DNA from: Nitrospirillum iridis
Lineage (GTDB): Bacteria > Pseudomonadota > Alphaproteobacteria > Azospirillales > Azospirillaceae
Assembly (NCBI RefSeq): GCF_014205765.1
Contig: NZ_JACIIZ010000004.1
Coordinates: forward strand, 408,101 to 472,100
Direction: 5' to 3'
DNA length: 64,000 nucleotides
Shown in pieces: positions 45,404 to 54,234 of the stretch. Within the stretch, counting starts at the first letter, position 1, and each line of letters starts with the position of its first letter. Position numbers and translations under genes: made by a program. Below the pieces are notes generated by a model. The model was not told the DNA's origin. It did not search any database and saw nothing but the letters and a program-made list of their open reading frames with translations.

Positions 45404-46762
45404 ATGAGTGACAGCCGCATTCCCTCCGTGCATGTCATCGGTGGCGGCATGGCCGGCAGCGAAGCCGCGTGGCAGCTGGTCCAGGCCGGCGTGCCCGTGG
45501 TGCTGCATGAGATGCGCCCGGTGCGGGGAACCGAAGCACACCAGACGGAGCATTTCGCCGAGCTGGTCTGCTCGAACTCCTTCCGCTCCGACGACCATGA
45601 GTACAACGCCGTCGGCCTGCTGCATGAGGAGATGCGTCGCTGCGGGTCCCTGATCCTGGCCTGCGCCGATGAGCACAAGGTGCCGGCGGGCGGCGCGCTG
45701 GCCGTGGACCGCGACCGTTTCGCCGAAGCCGTGACCGCCAAGCTGACCTCCCACCCGTTGGTCACCGTGGTGCGGGACGAGGTGGCGGGCCTGCCGCCGG
45801 AGGACTGGGACAGCGTGATCGTCGCCACCGGCCCCCTCACCTCCCCGGCGCTGGCCAACGCGGTGCTGGAATTGACGGGTGAGGCGCAGCTGTCGTTCTT
45901 CGACGCCATCGCCCCCATCGTCCATTTCGACAGCATCGACCTCAGCAAGGCCTGGTTCCAGTCGCGTTACGACAAGGTGGGACCGGGTGGAAACGGCAAG
46001 GACTACATCAACTGCGCCATGGACAAGGCGCAGTACGAAGCCTTCATCCAGGCGCTGATCGATTCGCCCAAGACCGAGTTCAAGGAGTGGGAGAAGGACA
46101 CGCCCTATTTCGAGGGGTGCCTGCCCATCGAGGTCATGGCCGAACGCGGCGTGGACACCTTGCGTTACGGCCCCATGAAACCGGTGGGCCTGACCAACCC
46201 CCACGATGAGCGCCGCCCCTATGCCGTGGTCCAGCTGCGCCAGGACAACGCGTTGGGCACGCTCTACAACCTCGTGGGCTTCCAGACCAAGCTGAAGCAT
46301 GGGGAACAGGCGCGGGTGTTCCGCATGATCCCCGGCCTGGAAAACGCGGAGTTCGCGCGGCTGGGCGGCCTGCACCGCAACACCTTCCTGAACAGCCCCC
46401 GCCTGCTGGACGCGACCTTGAGGCTGAAGGCCGCCCCGCGCCTGCGTTTCGCCGGCCAGATCACCGGCTGCGAGGGTTATGTCGAAAGCGCGTCCGTGGG
46501 CCTGATGGCCGGCCGCTTCGCCGCCGCCGAACGGCTGGGCAGAACCCTGCCGACGCCCCCCGTCACCACCGCGCTGGGCGCCTTGCTGGGCCATATCACC
46601 GGCGGGGCGGAGGCGGAAACCTTCCAGCCCATGAATGTGAACTTCGGCCTGTTTCCCCCGCCCGAGGAGCGCGACGCCCGGGGCCGCGACCTGCGCGGCA
46701 AGGAGCGCAAGCTGGCCTACTCCCGCCGTGCCCTCAACGATTTGGCCGGTTGGCTGGGATAA
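45404..46762 (+). CDS. trmFO: Folate-dependent tRNA (uracil-54-C5) methyltransferase
   Basis: A 452-residue FAD protein forming ribothymidine at tRNA position 54 from methylene-tetrahydrofolate. N-terminal dinucleotide motif [17 protein letters not shown] (about 9-25), [28 protein letters not shown] (split over 43-70, with the conserved Cys), and the C-terminal [32 protein letters not shown] precedes the ATG; a GTG 3 nt upstream is the only rival. Confidence 0.97.
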   Translation: MSDSRIPSVHVIGGGMAGSEAAWQLVQAGVPVVLHEMRPVRGTEAHQTEHFAELVCSNSFRSDDHEYNAVGLLHEEMRRCGSLILACADEHKVPAGGALAVDRDRFAEAVTAKLTSHPLVTVVRDEVAGLPPEDWDSVIVATGPLTSPALANAVLELTGEAQLSFFDAIAPIVHFDSIDLSKAWFQSRYDKVGPGGNGKDYINCAMDKAQYEAFIQALIDSPKTEFKEWEKDTPYFEGCLPIEVMAERGVDTLRYGPMKPVGLTNPHDERRPYAVVQLRQDNALGTLYNLVGFQTKLKHGEQARVFRMIPGLENAEFARLGGLHRNTFLNSPRLLDATLRLKAAPRLRFAGQITGCEGYVESASVGLMAGRFAAAERLGRTLPTPPVTTALGALLGHITGGAEAETFQPMNVNFGLFPPPEERDARGRDLRGKERKLAYSRRALNDLAGWLG

Positions 46763-46774
46763 TTGCCGCTTGTC

Positions 46775-46791
46775 CCAGCCGCCTCGGCTGG
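46775..46791. terminator. Small hairpin between convergent genes
   Basis: CCAGCCG / CGGCTGG with a 3-nt loop in the 31-nt gap between the trmFO stop and the stop of the prenyl-synthase-like gene. No T-run; terminator role is uncertain. Confidence 0.4.
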
Positions 46792-46793
46792 TG

Positions 46794-47648
46794 TCACCAC
46801 CGCCCGCTGAAGGCCGCCCAGCCCAGCCGGGCGGCGCGCAGGCCGTCGGGGCGGAGCAGATCGGGCGCCAGCGGGTCGTACCCGGCCTTGGCCAATCGGT
46901 TCAATGCCGCGCCGGCCAGCCGCGCCGGCAGCAGGGCCGGCACGGCGGCGCGGGGAACATGCCGCCGCAGGCGCCGGGCGGCGGCCAGCTCCGCCCGCGC
47001 GGCACCCGCCACCTCCTTGGCCACGGCGGCCAGGCCCGGCTGCGGCTTCAGTTCGAACAGCAGCGGTTCGGACGCCGCGTACTTGTCCATCAGATCCAGC
47101 GGCATGCGGGAGCGATGGCCGCGCGCCAGGAAGGGCACGGCCCGAAGGATGCCGGTCAGGGCCCAGGCCCGGCCGACATGGGCGGCGACCGTGTCCACCA
47201 CCCCTTCCGGCGGAACGCCCAGCACCTGCAGCGCCAGGCGCACCAGCGGGGCCGACGTCACCTCCGCGTAGTTCACCAAACACGCGAGGTCGGCTGGCGT
47301 GGCGTCGTCCATGTCGGCTTCACGGGCATCGACCAGCAGGTCGAACTGCGCGCGGTCCAGGCCATGGCGACGCACCGCCTGGGCCAGGGGCTGCACCACC
47401 TCATGCCGCCGGGGCTCCCCCTCATAAATGCCGGCGATGCTGTCCCGCCACCATTGCAGGCGGATCTGGCCCAGCATGGGTTCGGTCACCACCTCGCGCG
47501 TCTTCGCCACCTCATGATTGAAGGCATAGAGCGCGGCCAAGTCCTCCCGCCGGTCCGCCGGGGCGAACAGCAGGGTGAGGAACCGATCCGGATCCTGCCG
47601 GCGGACGGTTTCCAGGCAATAGGACAGGGCGGGTGGGGACGCGGTCAT
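46794..47648 (-). CDS. Squalene/phytoene synthase-fold protein of the NDUFAF6 type
   Basis: A 284-residue all-helical protein of the head-to-head prenyl synthase superfamily. The first aspartate-rich motif, which holds the diphosphate magnesium ions, reads NHEVAKTRE (about 44-52), and the second area reads RAVPFLARGHRSRMPLDLMDKY with no DxxxD. This replacement is the pattern of NDUFAF6, a mitochondrial complex I assembly factor, so prenyl-synthase activity is unlikely. Start set at the ATG before TASPPAL; the in-frame extension to 47711 has no family match. Divergent from a second prenyl-synthase-fold gene and 2 kb from an NDUFAF3-like gene. Confidence 0.85.
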   Translation of the reverse strand: MTASPPALSYCLETVRRQDPDRFLTLLFAPADRREDLAALYAFNHEVAKTREVVTEPMLGQIRLQWWRDSIAGIYEGEPRRHEVVQPLAQAVRRHGLDRAQFDLLVDAREADMDDATPADLACLVNYAEVTSAPLVRLALQVLGVPPEGVVDTVAAHVGRAWALTGILRAVPFLARGHRSRMPLDLMDKYAASEPLLFELKPQPGLAAVAKEVAGAARAELAAARRLRRHVPRAAVPALLPARLAGAALNRLAKAGYDPLAPDLLRPDGLRAARLGWAAFSGRW

Positions 47649-47885
47649 GGGATGAATTTCCGGTGTCGGGCGGGCTCGGCCGAGGCCGGTGCCTTTATGG
47701 ACCGCCGGCACCGGCGCTGACCAGCGCCAGCTTCATCCCCCGCCCCACTCCCTTCCCTCCTTCGAATCCCTGGCCCAAATGCCGCCGCGCCGGTCCTTAC
47801 CCCAAACGCGGGCTTCATCCGGCGGCCAAGCTCTGGCACTGTGTCCCGGCCCGCGTCCCCGTTGCTATCGGACAGAAGACCACCC

Positions 47886-48845
47886 ATGGCCGACTTCCGT
47901 ATCCAGACCGCCCGTACCGGACGTATGCCCGCGGCCCCCCGGCGCCCCCCTGTCCAGGGCGGCTACGCCTCGGCCTTGCGTCGGGTGCCCAAGGCCATGC
48001 GCCGCCACGCGGCCGCCTTCGCCTCCTTCCTGAAGCTGGCGCACGACATCACCGGCGACGCCAACCTGGAACCCGAGGCCAAGATCGCCCAGCTGGACGC
48101 GCTGGAGCGCGCGTTGGTCAGCGGCGGCGGCGTGCCGTCCTGGCTGGCCCCCGCCCTGGAACTGAAGGCCAGCCTGGCGATCACGGGGGGCTCCTCCCTG
48201 CATGCCCGGCAGTTGTTGCAGGCCTTCCGCCGCGATGCGGAGGGCCACAGTCCGCGCGGCTGGGGCGACGTGCTGACCGCGTGCCGACTGGCCGCCAACC
48301 CGGTGGGCCATCACATCCTGGAGCTGTACGGCGAGAGCACCGAGGCGCTGGCCGCCACCGACGCGTTGTGCACCGCCATCCGGCTGCTGCGGGTGGTGCA
48401 GGAATGCCGGGACGACTGGGTGCGCCTGGGTCGCTGCTATTTTCCGCTGGATTGGTTTGACGCCGTGGGCGCCAGCCCGGAGCATCTGGTGGAGCATCGC
48501 GCCACCCCGGCCGTGCGCGTGGTGCTGGACCGCATGCTGGACCGGATCGACCGCCAGCTGGAACATGCGCGGGCATTGCCCGGCGCGCTCCGCGACCCGG
48601 GCCTGCGCATGGAAACCGCGGTGTTGCTGCACGCCGCCCGCCTGATGGCCGGTCGCCTGCGCCGCCGCGATCCGCTGGCCCAAGGCATCAGCCTGGGGCC
48701 GCTGGCGAGAGGCTGGGTGATGATCCGCGCCCGCCTGGCGCTGGCCCGCAGCATGGCCGGCATGGCCCCGGCCCCGCCGTCCGGTCCGCCCGCCGATCCT
48801 GACGCCGACGGCGGTCAGGGAACGGAACAGCATACGCGACAATAA
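47886..48845 (+). CDS. Divergent HpnC-like squalene/phytoene synthase-superfamily protein
   Basis: A 319-residue protein resembling HpnC. The core NPVGHHILELYGE (about 139-150) and LCTAIRLLRVVQECRDDWVRLGRCYFP (161-187) fit the superfamily. Both aspartate motifs are altered: the first, usually DDIAD, is HDITGD (53-58), and the second, usually QDVxxD, is QECRDD (172-177). It may keep some activity or be a structural relative. There is no hpnD, hpnE or shc gene in the window. Start at 47886 with AGAAG upstream. Divergent from the NDUFAF6-type gene. Confidence 0.75.
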   Translation: MADFRIQTARTGRMPAAPRRPPVQGGYASALRRVPKAMRRHAAAFASFLKLAHDITGDANLEPEAKIAQLDALERALVSGGGVPSWLAPALELKASLAITGGSSLHARQLLQAFRRDAEGHSPRGWGDVLTACRLAANPVGHHILELYGESTEALAATDALCTAIRLLRVVQECRDDWVRLGRCYFPLDWFDAVGASPEHLVEHRATPAVRVVLDRMLDRIDRQLEHARALPGALRDPGLRMETAVLLHAARLMAGRLRRRDPLAQGISLGPLARGWVMIRARLALARSMAGMAPAPPSGPPADPDADGGQGTEQHTRQ

Positions 48846-49094
48846 CGTTAATCTTTCCGCCCCCAAACCGGTTCTATTCACTTCCCGGGATGGGAATGTT
48901 CATGATACCCCCTTCCTCCGGGTGCGGATACCAGGCTGCGGGCGGCTGCCTTGTTGTGACCGCGCCCACATGCCCCGGCGTATCGGTCAGGGCATGATCT
49001 CGCCCGAAGAATAACGGTCCCGGTGGACCAGCGGCCCCCGCATGACGGCCGCCTGCCCACTCCCCGAATAACCCCGTAGAAGACGAGGAAAACC

Positions 49095-49691
<597 letters not shown>

Positions 49692-49729
49692 TCGAACTGG
49701 GCATCGCCCAGGGCGGATGCCTATGTAAG

Positions 49730-49765
49730 AACCCCGGCCCCCTCAGGGAGGCCGGGGTTTTCTTT
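49730..49765. terminator. Bidirectional terminator between sodB and the NDUFAF3-like gene
   Basis: AACCCCGGCC / GGCCGGGGTT with a 10-nt loop, then TTCTTTG on the plus strand. It separates the convergent genes. Confidence 0.88.
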
Positions 49766-49781
49766 GTCCGGACCGTCTCGA

Positions 49782-50159
49782 TCAGGCCAGGAATAAGGCC
49801 GTCGCCACCCGCCGGCCTTCGGCCAGCAGCACATTGTAGGTACGGCAGGCGGCGCCGGTGTCCATGGCGTCGATGCCGCCCAGTCCCCGCTCCTTCACCA
49901 ATCGGCGCAGGGACGAGGGGAACAGCTGCATGGTGGGGCCGGTGCCGAGCAGCACGATTTCCAGCGGGGGCTGTTCCGCGATCAACGCGTCGAAATCCTC
50001 CGCCTTCAGGCTGGCGAAATCGGCCACCGGCCACACCAGGGTGCGGTCGGGAAAGACGAGGATGGGCGTCTCATAGACGACGTTGCTGACACGGAAACGG
50101 CCGGGGCCATAGGCGTCGATCACCTGGCGGTCGGCCGGGATCAGGGGGGTGATGTCCAT
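49782..50159 (-). CDS. Mth938-domain protein, NDUFAF3-like
   Basis: A 125-residue protein of the Mth938/DUF498 family, which includes the mitochondrial complex I assembly factor NDUFAF3. Motifs: YGPGRFRVSNVVYETPILVF (about 17-36), EIVLLGTGPTMQLFPSSLRR (67-86), and GIDAMDTGAACRTYNVLLAEGRRVATAL. No enzyme activity is known for the family. In many alphaproteobacteria it follows yajC-secD-secF; here it follows yajC directly, with a terminator 28 nt before its ATG. Confidence 0.92.
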   Translation of the reverse strand: MDITPLIPADRQVIDAYGPGRFRVSNVVYETPILVFPDRTLVWPVADFASLKAEDFDALIAEQPPLEIVLLGTGPTMQLFPSSLRRLVKERGLGGIDAMDTGAACRTYNVLLAEGRRVATALFLA

Positions 50160-50186
50160 GGGCGTCCTGCCCTCCCACGAATGAAA

Positions 50187-50231
50187 AAAGGCCAGCGCGC
50201 ATGATCCTCAGGGATATGGACGCTGGCCTTT
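50187..50231 (-). terminator. yajC terminator
   Basis: AAAGGCCAGCG / CGCTGGCCTTT, perfect 11-bp stem with a 23-nt loop; on the minus strand the stem runs into TTTTTTC. It lies about 50 nt after the yajC stop. Confidence 0.8.
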
Positions 50232-50281
50232 CAACTGGCATACGGCGGCGGTGGTTTCGATCCCGCCGCCGGACCTTGTGC

Positions 50282-50629
50282 CTATTTGGAGTCGGTATCG
50301 GCCTTGGCCGGCTCGGTCTTGGCCAGCACGGTGGTGATGGTGCTGCGCAGGACGCGGAACTTCACGCCTTCGCCGGCGTCGATGGTGACCTCGTCATTGT
50401 CGCCAACCTTAACCACGGTGCCGATGATGCCACCACCGGTGACGACCTTGTCGCCACGGCGCAGGGACTCCAGCATATTCTTGTGTTCCTTCATCTTCTT
50501 CTGCTGCGGCCGCATCAGGAAGAAGTACATGACCAGGAACACGGCCGCGAAGGGCAGGATCTGCATCAGCGTACCGGCATCGGGACCGGCGCCGCCGGTG
50601 GTCTGGGCCTGGGCGGTAGACACGAACAT
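50282..50629 (-). CDS. yajC: Preprotein translocase accessory subunit YajC
   Basis: A 115-residue single-span membrane protein (FAAVFLVMYFFLMRPQQKKMKEH, about 28-50), the SecDF-associated subunit. The conserved RPQQKKMKEHKNMLESLRRGDKVVTGGGIIGTV is complete. The usual partners secD and secF are missing from this locus, and a terminator follows yajC. Divergent from the ATPase gene. Confidence 0.95.
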   Translation of the reverse strand: MFVSTAQAQTTGGAGPDAGTLMQILPFAAVFLVMYFFLMRPQQKKMKEHKNMLESLRRGDKVVTGGGIIGTVVKVGDNDEVTIDAGEGVKFRVLRSTITTVLAKTEPAKADTDSK

Positions 50630-50881
50630 GGGACGGTTGCTCCAGCGTGCGGACTATCAAAGCAACGGGGGCGGACATGCCCGCGTTTTCGCCGCGACTA
50701 TACCGACCGCCGGCCATGTTGCAACCCAATCTCAGCCCTCCACCCGGCGCGGGTTGCCGCCCGCCACGCATCCCCGTACCGTTCGCCGGTTGAATAGGCA
50801 GGCCGCCGCCCAAACGCATCCCTGCCCCCGGGGCTCACGGACAAGGGCGGCGATAAGAAGCAGACAGAAGGAAACTCCCCC

Positions 50882-51778
50882 GTGACCGCGACCGCCGACT
50901 CCGCCTTGCTGCCGCTCCTGGCCCGCATCGCCGACGCCCTGGACCGCCTGGCCCCGCCGCCGCCGGCCCCCTTGGATCTGCACGCCGCCGACGCCTTCGT
51001 CTGGCACGCGGAAGGCGACACACTCTCGCCCGTGCCCGAAGTCTCGAAAGTGGATATCGGCCTGCTGCAGGGCGTGCAGCGCCAGCGTGACACCCTGCTG
51101 GAGAACACCCGCCGTTTCGCCCTGGGTTTGCCCGCCAACAACGCCCTGCTGTGGGGCGCGCGCGGCATGGGCAAAAGCTCCCTCGTCAAGTCGGTGCATG
51201 CGGCGGTGAACGAGGCGGCGGGCCAACCCGCCGGGCATGGCCCGCTGGCCCTGGTCGAAATCCACCGCGAGGACATCCCGTCCCTGCCCCGCCTGTTGGC
51301 CGTCGTGCGCGGGAGCGACCGCCGCTTCGTCCTGTTCTGCGACGACCTGTCCTTCACCAACGACGACGCGCACTACAAGTCGCTCAAGGCCGTGCTGGAA
51401 GGCGGGGTGGAAGGGCGCCCGGCCAACGTGGTGTTCTACGCCACCTCCAACCGCCGCCATCTCATGCCGCGTGACATGATCGACAATGAACGGTCGACGG
51501 CCATCAACCCCTCCGAGGCGGTGGAGGAAAAGGTCAGCCTGTCCGATCGCTTCGGCCTGTGGCTGGGCTTCCACAACTGCGACCAGGACACCTATTTCGC
51601 CATGGTCGACGGCTACGCCGCGGCGCTGGGCCTCACCGTGCCCGCCGAGGAACTGCACGCCCGCGCCGTGGAATGGGCCGTGACCCGCGGCAACCGCTCC
51701 GGCCGTGTCGCTTGGCAGTTCATTCAGGACATCGCCGGGCAGGACATCGCCGGGCAGGACATCGCCGGGCAGGCCTGA
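50882..51778 (+). CDS. DUF815-family P-loop ATPase
   Basis: A 298-residue AAA-like ATPase. Walker A GARGMGKSSLVK (about 95-106), Walker B-like FVLFCDDLSF (about 150-159), and VVFYATSNRRHLMPRD as a sensor-like stretch. Function unknown; the family is often found beside yajC in alphaproteobacteria, as here. GTG start with GAAGGAAA upstream. The C-terminus ends in three perfect DIAGQ repeats. Confidence 0.88.
   Translation: MTATADSALLPLLARIADALDRLAPPPPAPLDLHAADAFVWHAEGDTLSPVPEVSKVDIGLLQGVQRQRDTLLENTRRFALGLPANNALLWGARGMGKSSLVKSVHAAVNEAAGQPAGHGPLALVEIHREDIPSLPRLLAVVRGSDRRFVLFCDDLSFTNDDAHYKSLKAVLEGGVEGRPANVVFYATSNRRHLMPRDMIDNERSTAINPSEAVEEKVSLSDRFGLWLGFHNCDQDTYFAMVDGYAAALGLTVPAEELHARAVEWAVTRGNRSGRVAWQFIQDIAGQDIAGQDIAGQA
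51728..51772 (+). repeat. 15-bp tandem repeat, three identical copies
   Basis: Unit GACATCGCCGGGCAG at 51728, 51743 and 51758, encoding DIAGQ three times at the end of the ATPase; a multiple of three, so changes in copy number keep the frame. Confidence 0.95.
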
Positions 51779-52097
51779 GCCGCGACCATCCGCCCGCTCG
51801 ACGCCGGCCATGGCCGGCGTCGAGCCTTTCCCGGGAGACGTTGGCAACGGATCGGGAGCCGACGTCAAGGCGACTTCCCTTCCCTGTCATGTAACGGTTT
51901 GCAGCTTCCGATTCTCAGGGGTTTTCGCCTTGCAAGGGTGGTTAACAGCGCCGCCCATTACTCAACACCCCCAAGTTTTGCGCCTTTTTTGCCATTCCAA
52001 GGGGGGGGCCACTTCTTTTCAATACAAACAAGAGAAATTCGGTTATAGTCCGCTCAACAAAACCTGCAACAAGTGACAAACAACGCCAGGGCTGGAC
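51779..52097. other. mucR upstream region
   Basis: 319 nt without a gene, AT-rich in its second half. A possible -10 (TTATAGT at 52043-52049) lies about 50 nt before the mucR start. A run of eight G occurs near 52001-52010. MucR proteins commonly repress their own gene from AT-rich sites, which this stretch offers. Confidence 0.45.
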
Positions 52098-52574
52098 ATG
52101 ACACAACCGATATCCGATTCCAATGACGACCTGCAGATCATCGCCCTGACTGGAAAGATCGTCACGAGCTATGTTGCTGGAAACACGCTCGCGCCGACCG
52201 CCCTGCCGGATCTGATCAAGCAGGTGCATGACACCCTGCGTCGCCTGGTCACGCCGGAAGAGGTGGTCGCCACACCGGCGGAGCCCTTGACCCCGGCTGT
52301 TCCCATCCGCAAGTCGGTCACCCCCGATTACATCGTCTGCCTCGAAGATGGCCGCAAGCTCAAGATGCTGAAGCGCCATCTGCGTACGGCCTACGGTCTC
52401 TCGCCGGAGGAATACCGCGTGAAGTGGGGCCTGCCGTCCGACTATCCCATGGTCGCGCCGAACTATGCCGAGCAGCGGTCGGGCCTGGCGAAAGCCATTG
52501 GCCTGGGCCAGCGCTCCCGGACCGAGGGCAAGCCCAGCGGCAAGCGCCGTCGGGGCAGCGCGGCGGCCGAGTAA
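52098..52574 (+). CDS. mucR: MucR/Ros-family transcriptional regulator
   Basis: A 158-residue DNA-binding protein of the prokaryotic zinc-finger family, a global regulator of exopolysaccharide, motility and cell cycle in alphaproteobacteria. N-terminal oligomerisation region (about 14-55), then the finger: YIVCLEDGRKLKMLKRHLRT and AYGLSPEEYRVKWGLPSDYP. Compared with Ros, the second metal Cys is Asp (CLED) and the last His is Tyr (RTAY), so it probably folds with no zinc or with altered binding, as known for some relatives. Basic C-terminal tail. Confidence 0.93.
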   Translation: MTQPISDSNDDLQIIALTGKIVTSYVAGNTLAPTALPDLIKQVHDTLRRLVTPEEVVATPAEPLTPAVPIRKSVTPDYIVCLEDGRKLKMLKRHLRTAYGLSPEEYRVKWGLPSDYPMVAPNYAEQRSGLAKAIGLGQRSRTEGKPSGKRRRGSAAAE

Positions 52575-52594
52575 GGCGTCAGCGCCAAGTGAAG

Positions 52595-52625
52595 AAAAAG
52601 GCGGGCCGCTGTGCCCGCCTTTTTC
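52595..52625 (+). terminator. mucR terminator
   Basis: AAAAAGGCGGGC / GCCCGCCTTTTT with a 6-nt loop. Confidence 0.92.
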
Positions 52626-52653
52626 TTTTGGCGTTCCTGCGGCCTCATACCAA

Positions 52654-52683
52654 GGGCATTTGATCGTGACCGGTCAAATGCCC
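52654..52683. repeat. Intergenic palindrome, REP-like
   Basis: Perfect 10-bp stem GGGCATTTGA / TCAAATGCCC; its loop contributes to a second palindrome TGACCGGTCA. ATACCA just before it (near 52647) and TGGTAT near 52744 are inverted copies, so the whole may be a small mobile or repetitive unit of about 100 bp. Confidence 0.5.
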
Positions 52684-52785
52684 CCTCAAACGCCCGGCGC
52701 CGCAGTCGCGGGCTACAGCGGCACGCGTCAAAACCTCCTGCCGCTGGTATCATCCCCAGGATTGGCGGCTATCATTTCGCAGCCG

Positions 52786-54018
52786 TCATGATCCCTCATG
52801 GGGCGCCAGCCTCTTCTGCACGCCCCGCGCGTCGGTATCCGGCGCAGCGGGCGCGGTCGGTGATGGCAACGGCCGCAACTGAAAACGCTCCCCCTCCGGG
52901 ACGGCGATACGCGACAGGTCGTAGGTGGCCAGCGCCACGCGGTCCAGACGATCCACCGTCATCACGTTCCACACGCCGTGCGGCCTGCCCTCCAGCGCCC
53001 GCACGGCCAGATCCACGGCGATGCGAGCCTGCAGGATGGGGGAATCCGACGCCGCCAGCTCGACCGTGCCACTCCGCACCAAATCGGCCACCACATCGGT
53101 GGCGTAGGTGGCCACAAGGTGGGTGTCGTGGTCATGACGGGACCGCAGATAGTTGGCGGCGGCCTGGATGGCCACGGCGTTGCCAAAAACCACGTCCACG
53201 TCCGGCGTATGGTCAAACAGGTCCCGTACCAGATCCATCTGCGTCGGCAGCGCGGTGGCGCCATAGCCACCGTGGACAACCGCCACGCCCGCGCGCCGCA
53301 GGGCGGTAAGCGCCGTCACCTCCATGGCGTCCGCCCACTCCGCCCCCCTTGGTCCGGGGAGCCAGCCCACCTTCAGCGGCCGACCGGCCGCCATCTCCCA
53401 TTCCGGGCGATGCTCCAGGATATACTCCGCGCCATAACGGGCATTTTCCCGGAAGTTGGCCAGGATGTGGGCGGTGACATAGGGCGAGCCGATCCCGTTG
53501 ATGAGATCGATCAGCGGCCGGCGGCTGTCGGCGATGGCCGCCACCTGCCCGTCCAGGCCGCCCGTGGTGATGGCGGCCACGATATAGGCGTCGGCATTCA
53601 GATCACGGCAGGCGTCCAGCTGGGCCTTCTGCACGTCCAGCTTGTCATAGCCACCGGCCTGATAGATGCCGACCACCACACCCTGGCGCTCAGCCTCCCG
53701 CGCCAGGCCCCAGGACACGCCCCACCAGAACTTGTCCTGCGTACCGGGCAGCAAGGCGCAAATCCGCCAGGGACGCGCCGCGCCGGCCAGGGGAACATAG
53801 GGCGACAGCTGGCCGTCACTGGCCACGGGCACCGATGGCCAAGCGGCCGGCACCGGTGGCGTCAGACTGGCCGGGGTGACCGGCGGAACGCCCCCGCTGG
53901 CGGTCAGCCCGCCGCTGGTCAGGACGAGCACGGCAAGCATTGGCACCAGCCGCGGCCGCCACGCCCGGCCGCCCCGGCGCCCGTCGCCCCAAATCTCCAT
54001 GCAAATCCCCGCCGCCAT
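52786..54018 (-). CDS. torT: TorT-like periplasmic substrate-binding protein
   Basis: A 410-residue periplasmic-binding-fold protein similar to TorT, which senses TMAO for the TorS kinase. Signal or anchor segment about 22-42 (RLVPMLAVLVLTSGGLTASG); binding core WRICALLPGTQDKFWWGVSWGL, AREAERQGVVVGIYQAGGYD, and NADAYIVAAITTGG. No torS, torR or TMAO reductase genes accompany it, so ligand and partner are unknown. AAGG precedes the ATG. C-terminal tail is Pro-rich. Confidence 0.75.
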   Translation of the reverse strand: MAAGICMEIWGDGRRGGRAWRPRLVPMLAVLVLTSGGLTASGGVPPVTPASLTPPVPAAWPSVPVASDGQLSPYVPLAGAARPWRICALLPGTQDKFWWGVSWGLAREAERQGVVVGIYQAGGYDKLDVQKAQLDACRDLNADAYIVAAITTGGLDGQVAAIADSRRPLIDLINGIGSPYVTAHILANFRENARYGAEYILEHRPEWEMAAGRPLKVGWLPGPRGAEWADAMEVTALTALRRAGVAVVHGGYGATALPTQMDLVRDLFDHTPDVDVVFGNAVAIQAAANYLRSRHDHDTHLVATYATDVVADLVRSGTVELAASDSPILQARIAVDLAVRALEGRPHGVWNVMTVDRLDRVALATYDLSRIAVPEGERFQLRPLPSPTAPAAPDTDARGVQKRLAPHEGS

Positions 54019-54234
54019 TCAACCTTATGCTGACATCCCGCGCCCGGTGATGAAAGGCCGATGGCAGCGGCTTCGCCCAGTCGCAGGGTATCCGCCCCAT
54101 GAAGCGTACCAACAGCCGACATCAGCGTTTGCCGCCCATCGCCGAGCCGCAGACCTTTCCAGGCGCCGGAAGCGACTCCAGACAACATCCCGGGCCGAAC
54201 GGCTTGGGCCCCGGCGGCAGTTTGAGGACACCCC

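Noticed and set aside
47648..47711. Upstream extension of the NDUFAF6-type protein
   Set aside because: The added residues have no family match and the ATG at 47648 starts the conserved region.
51728..51772. CRISPR-like array
   Set aside because: The units are contiguous without spacers and encode protein in frame.
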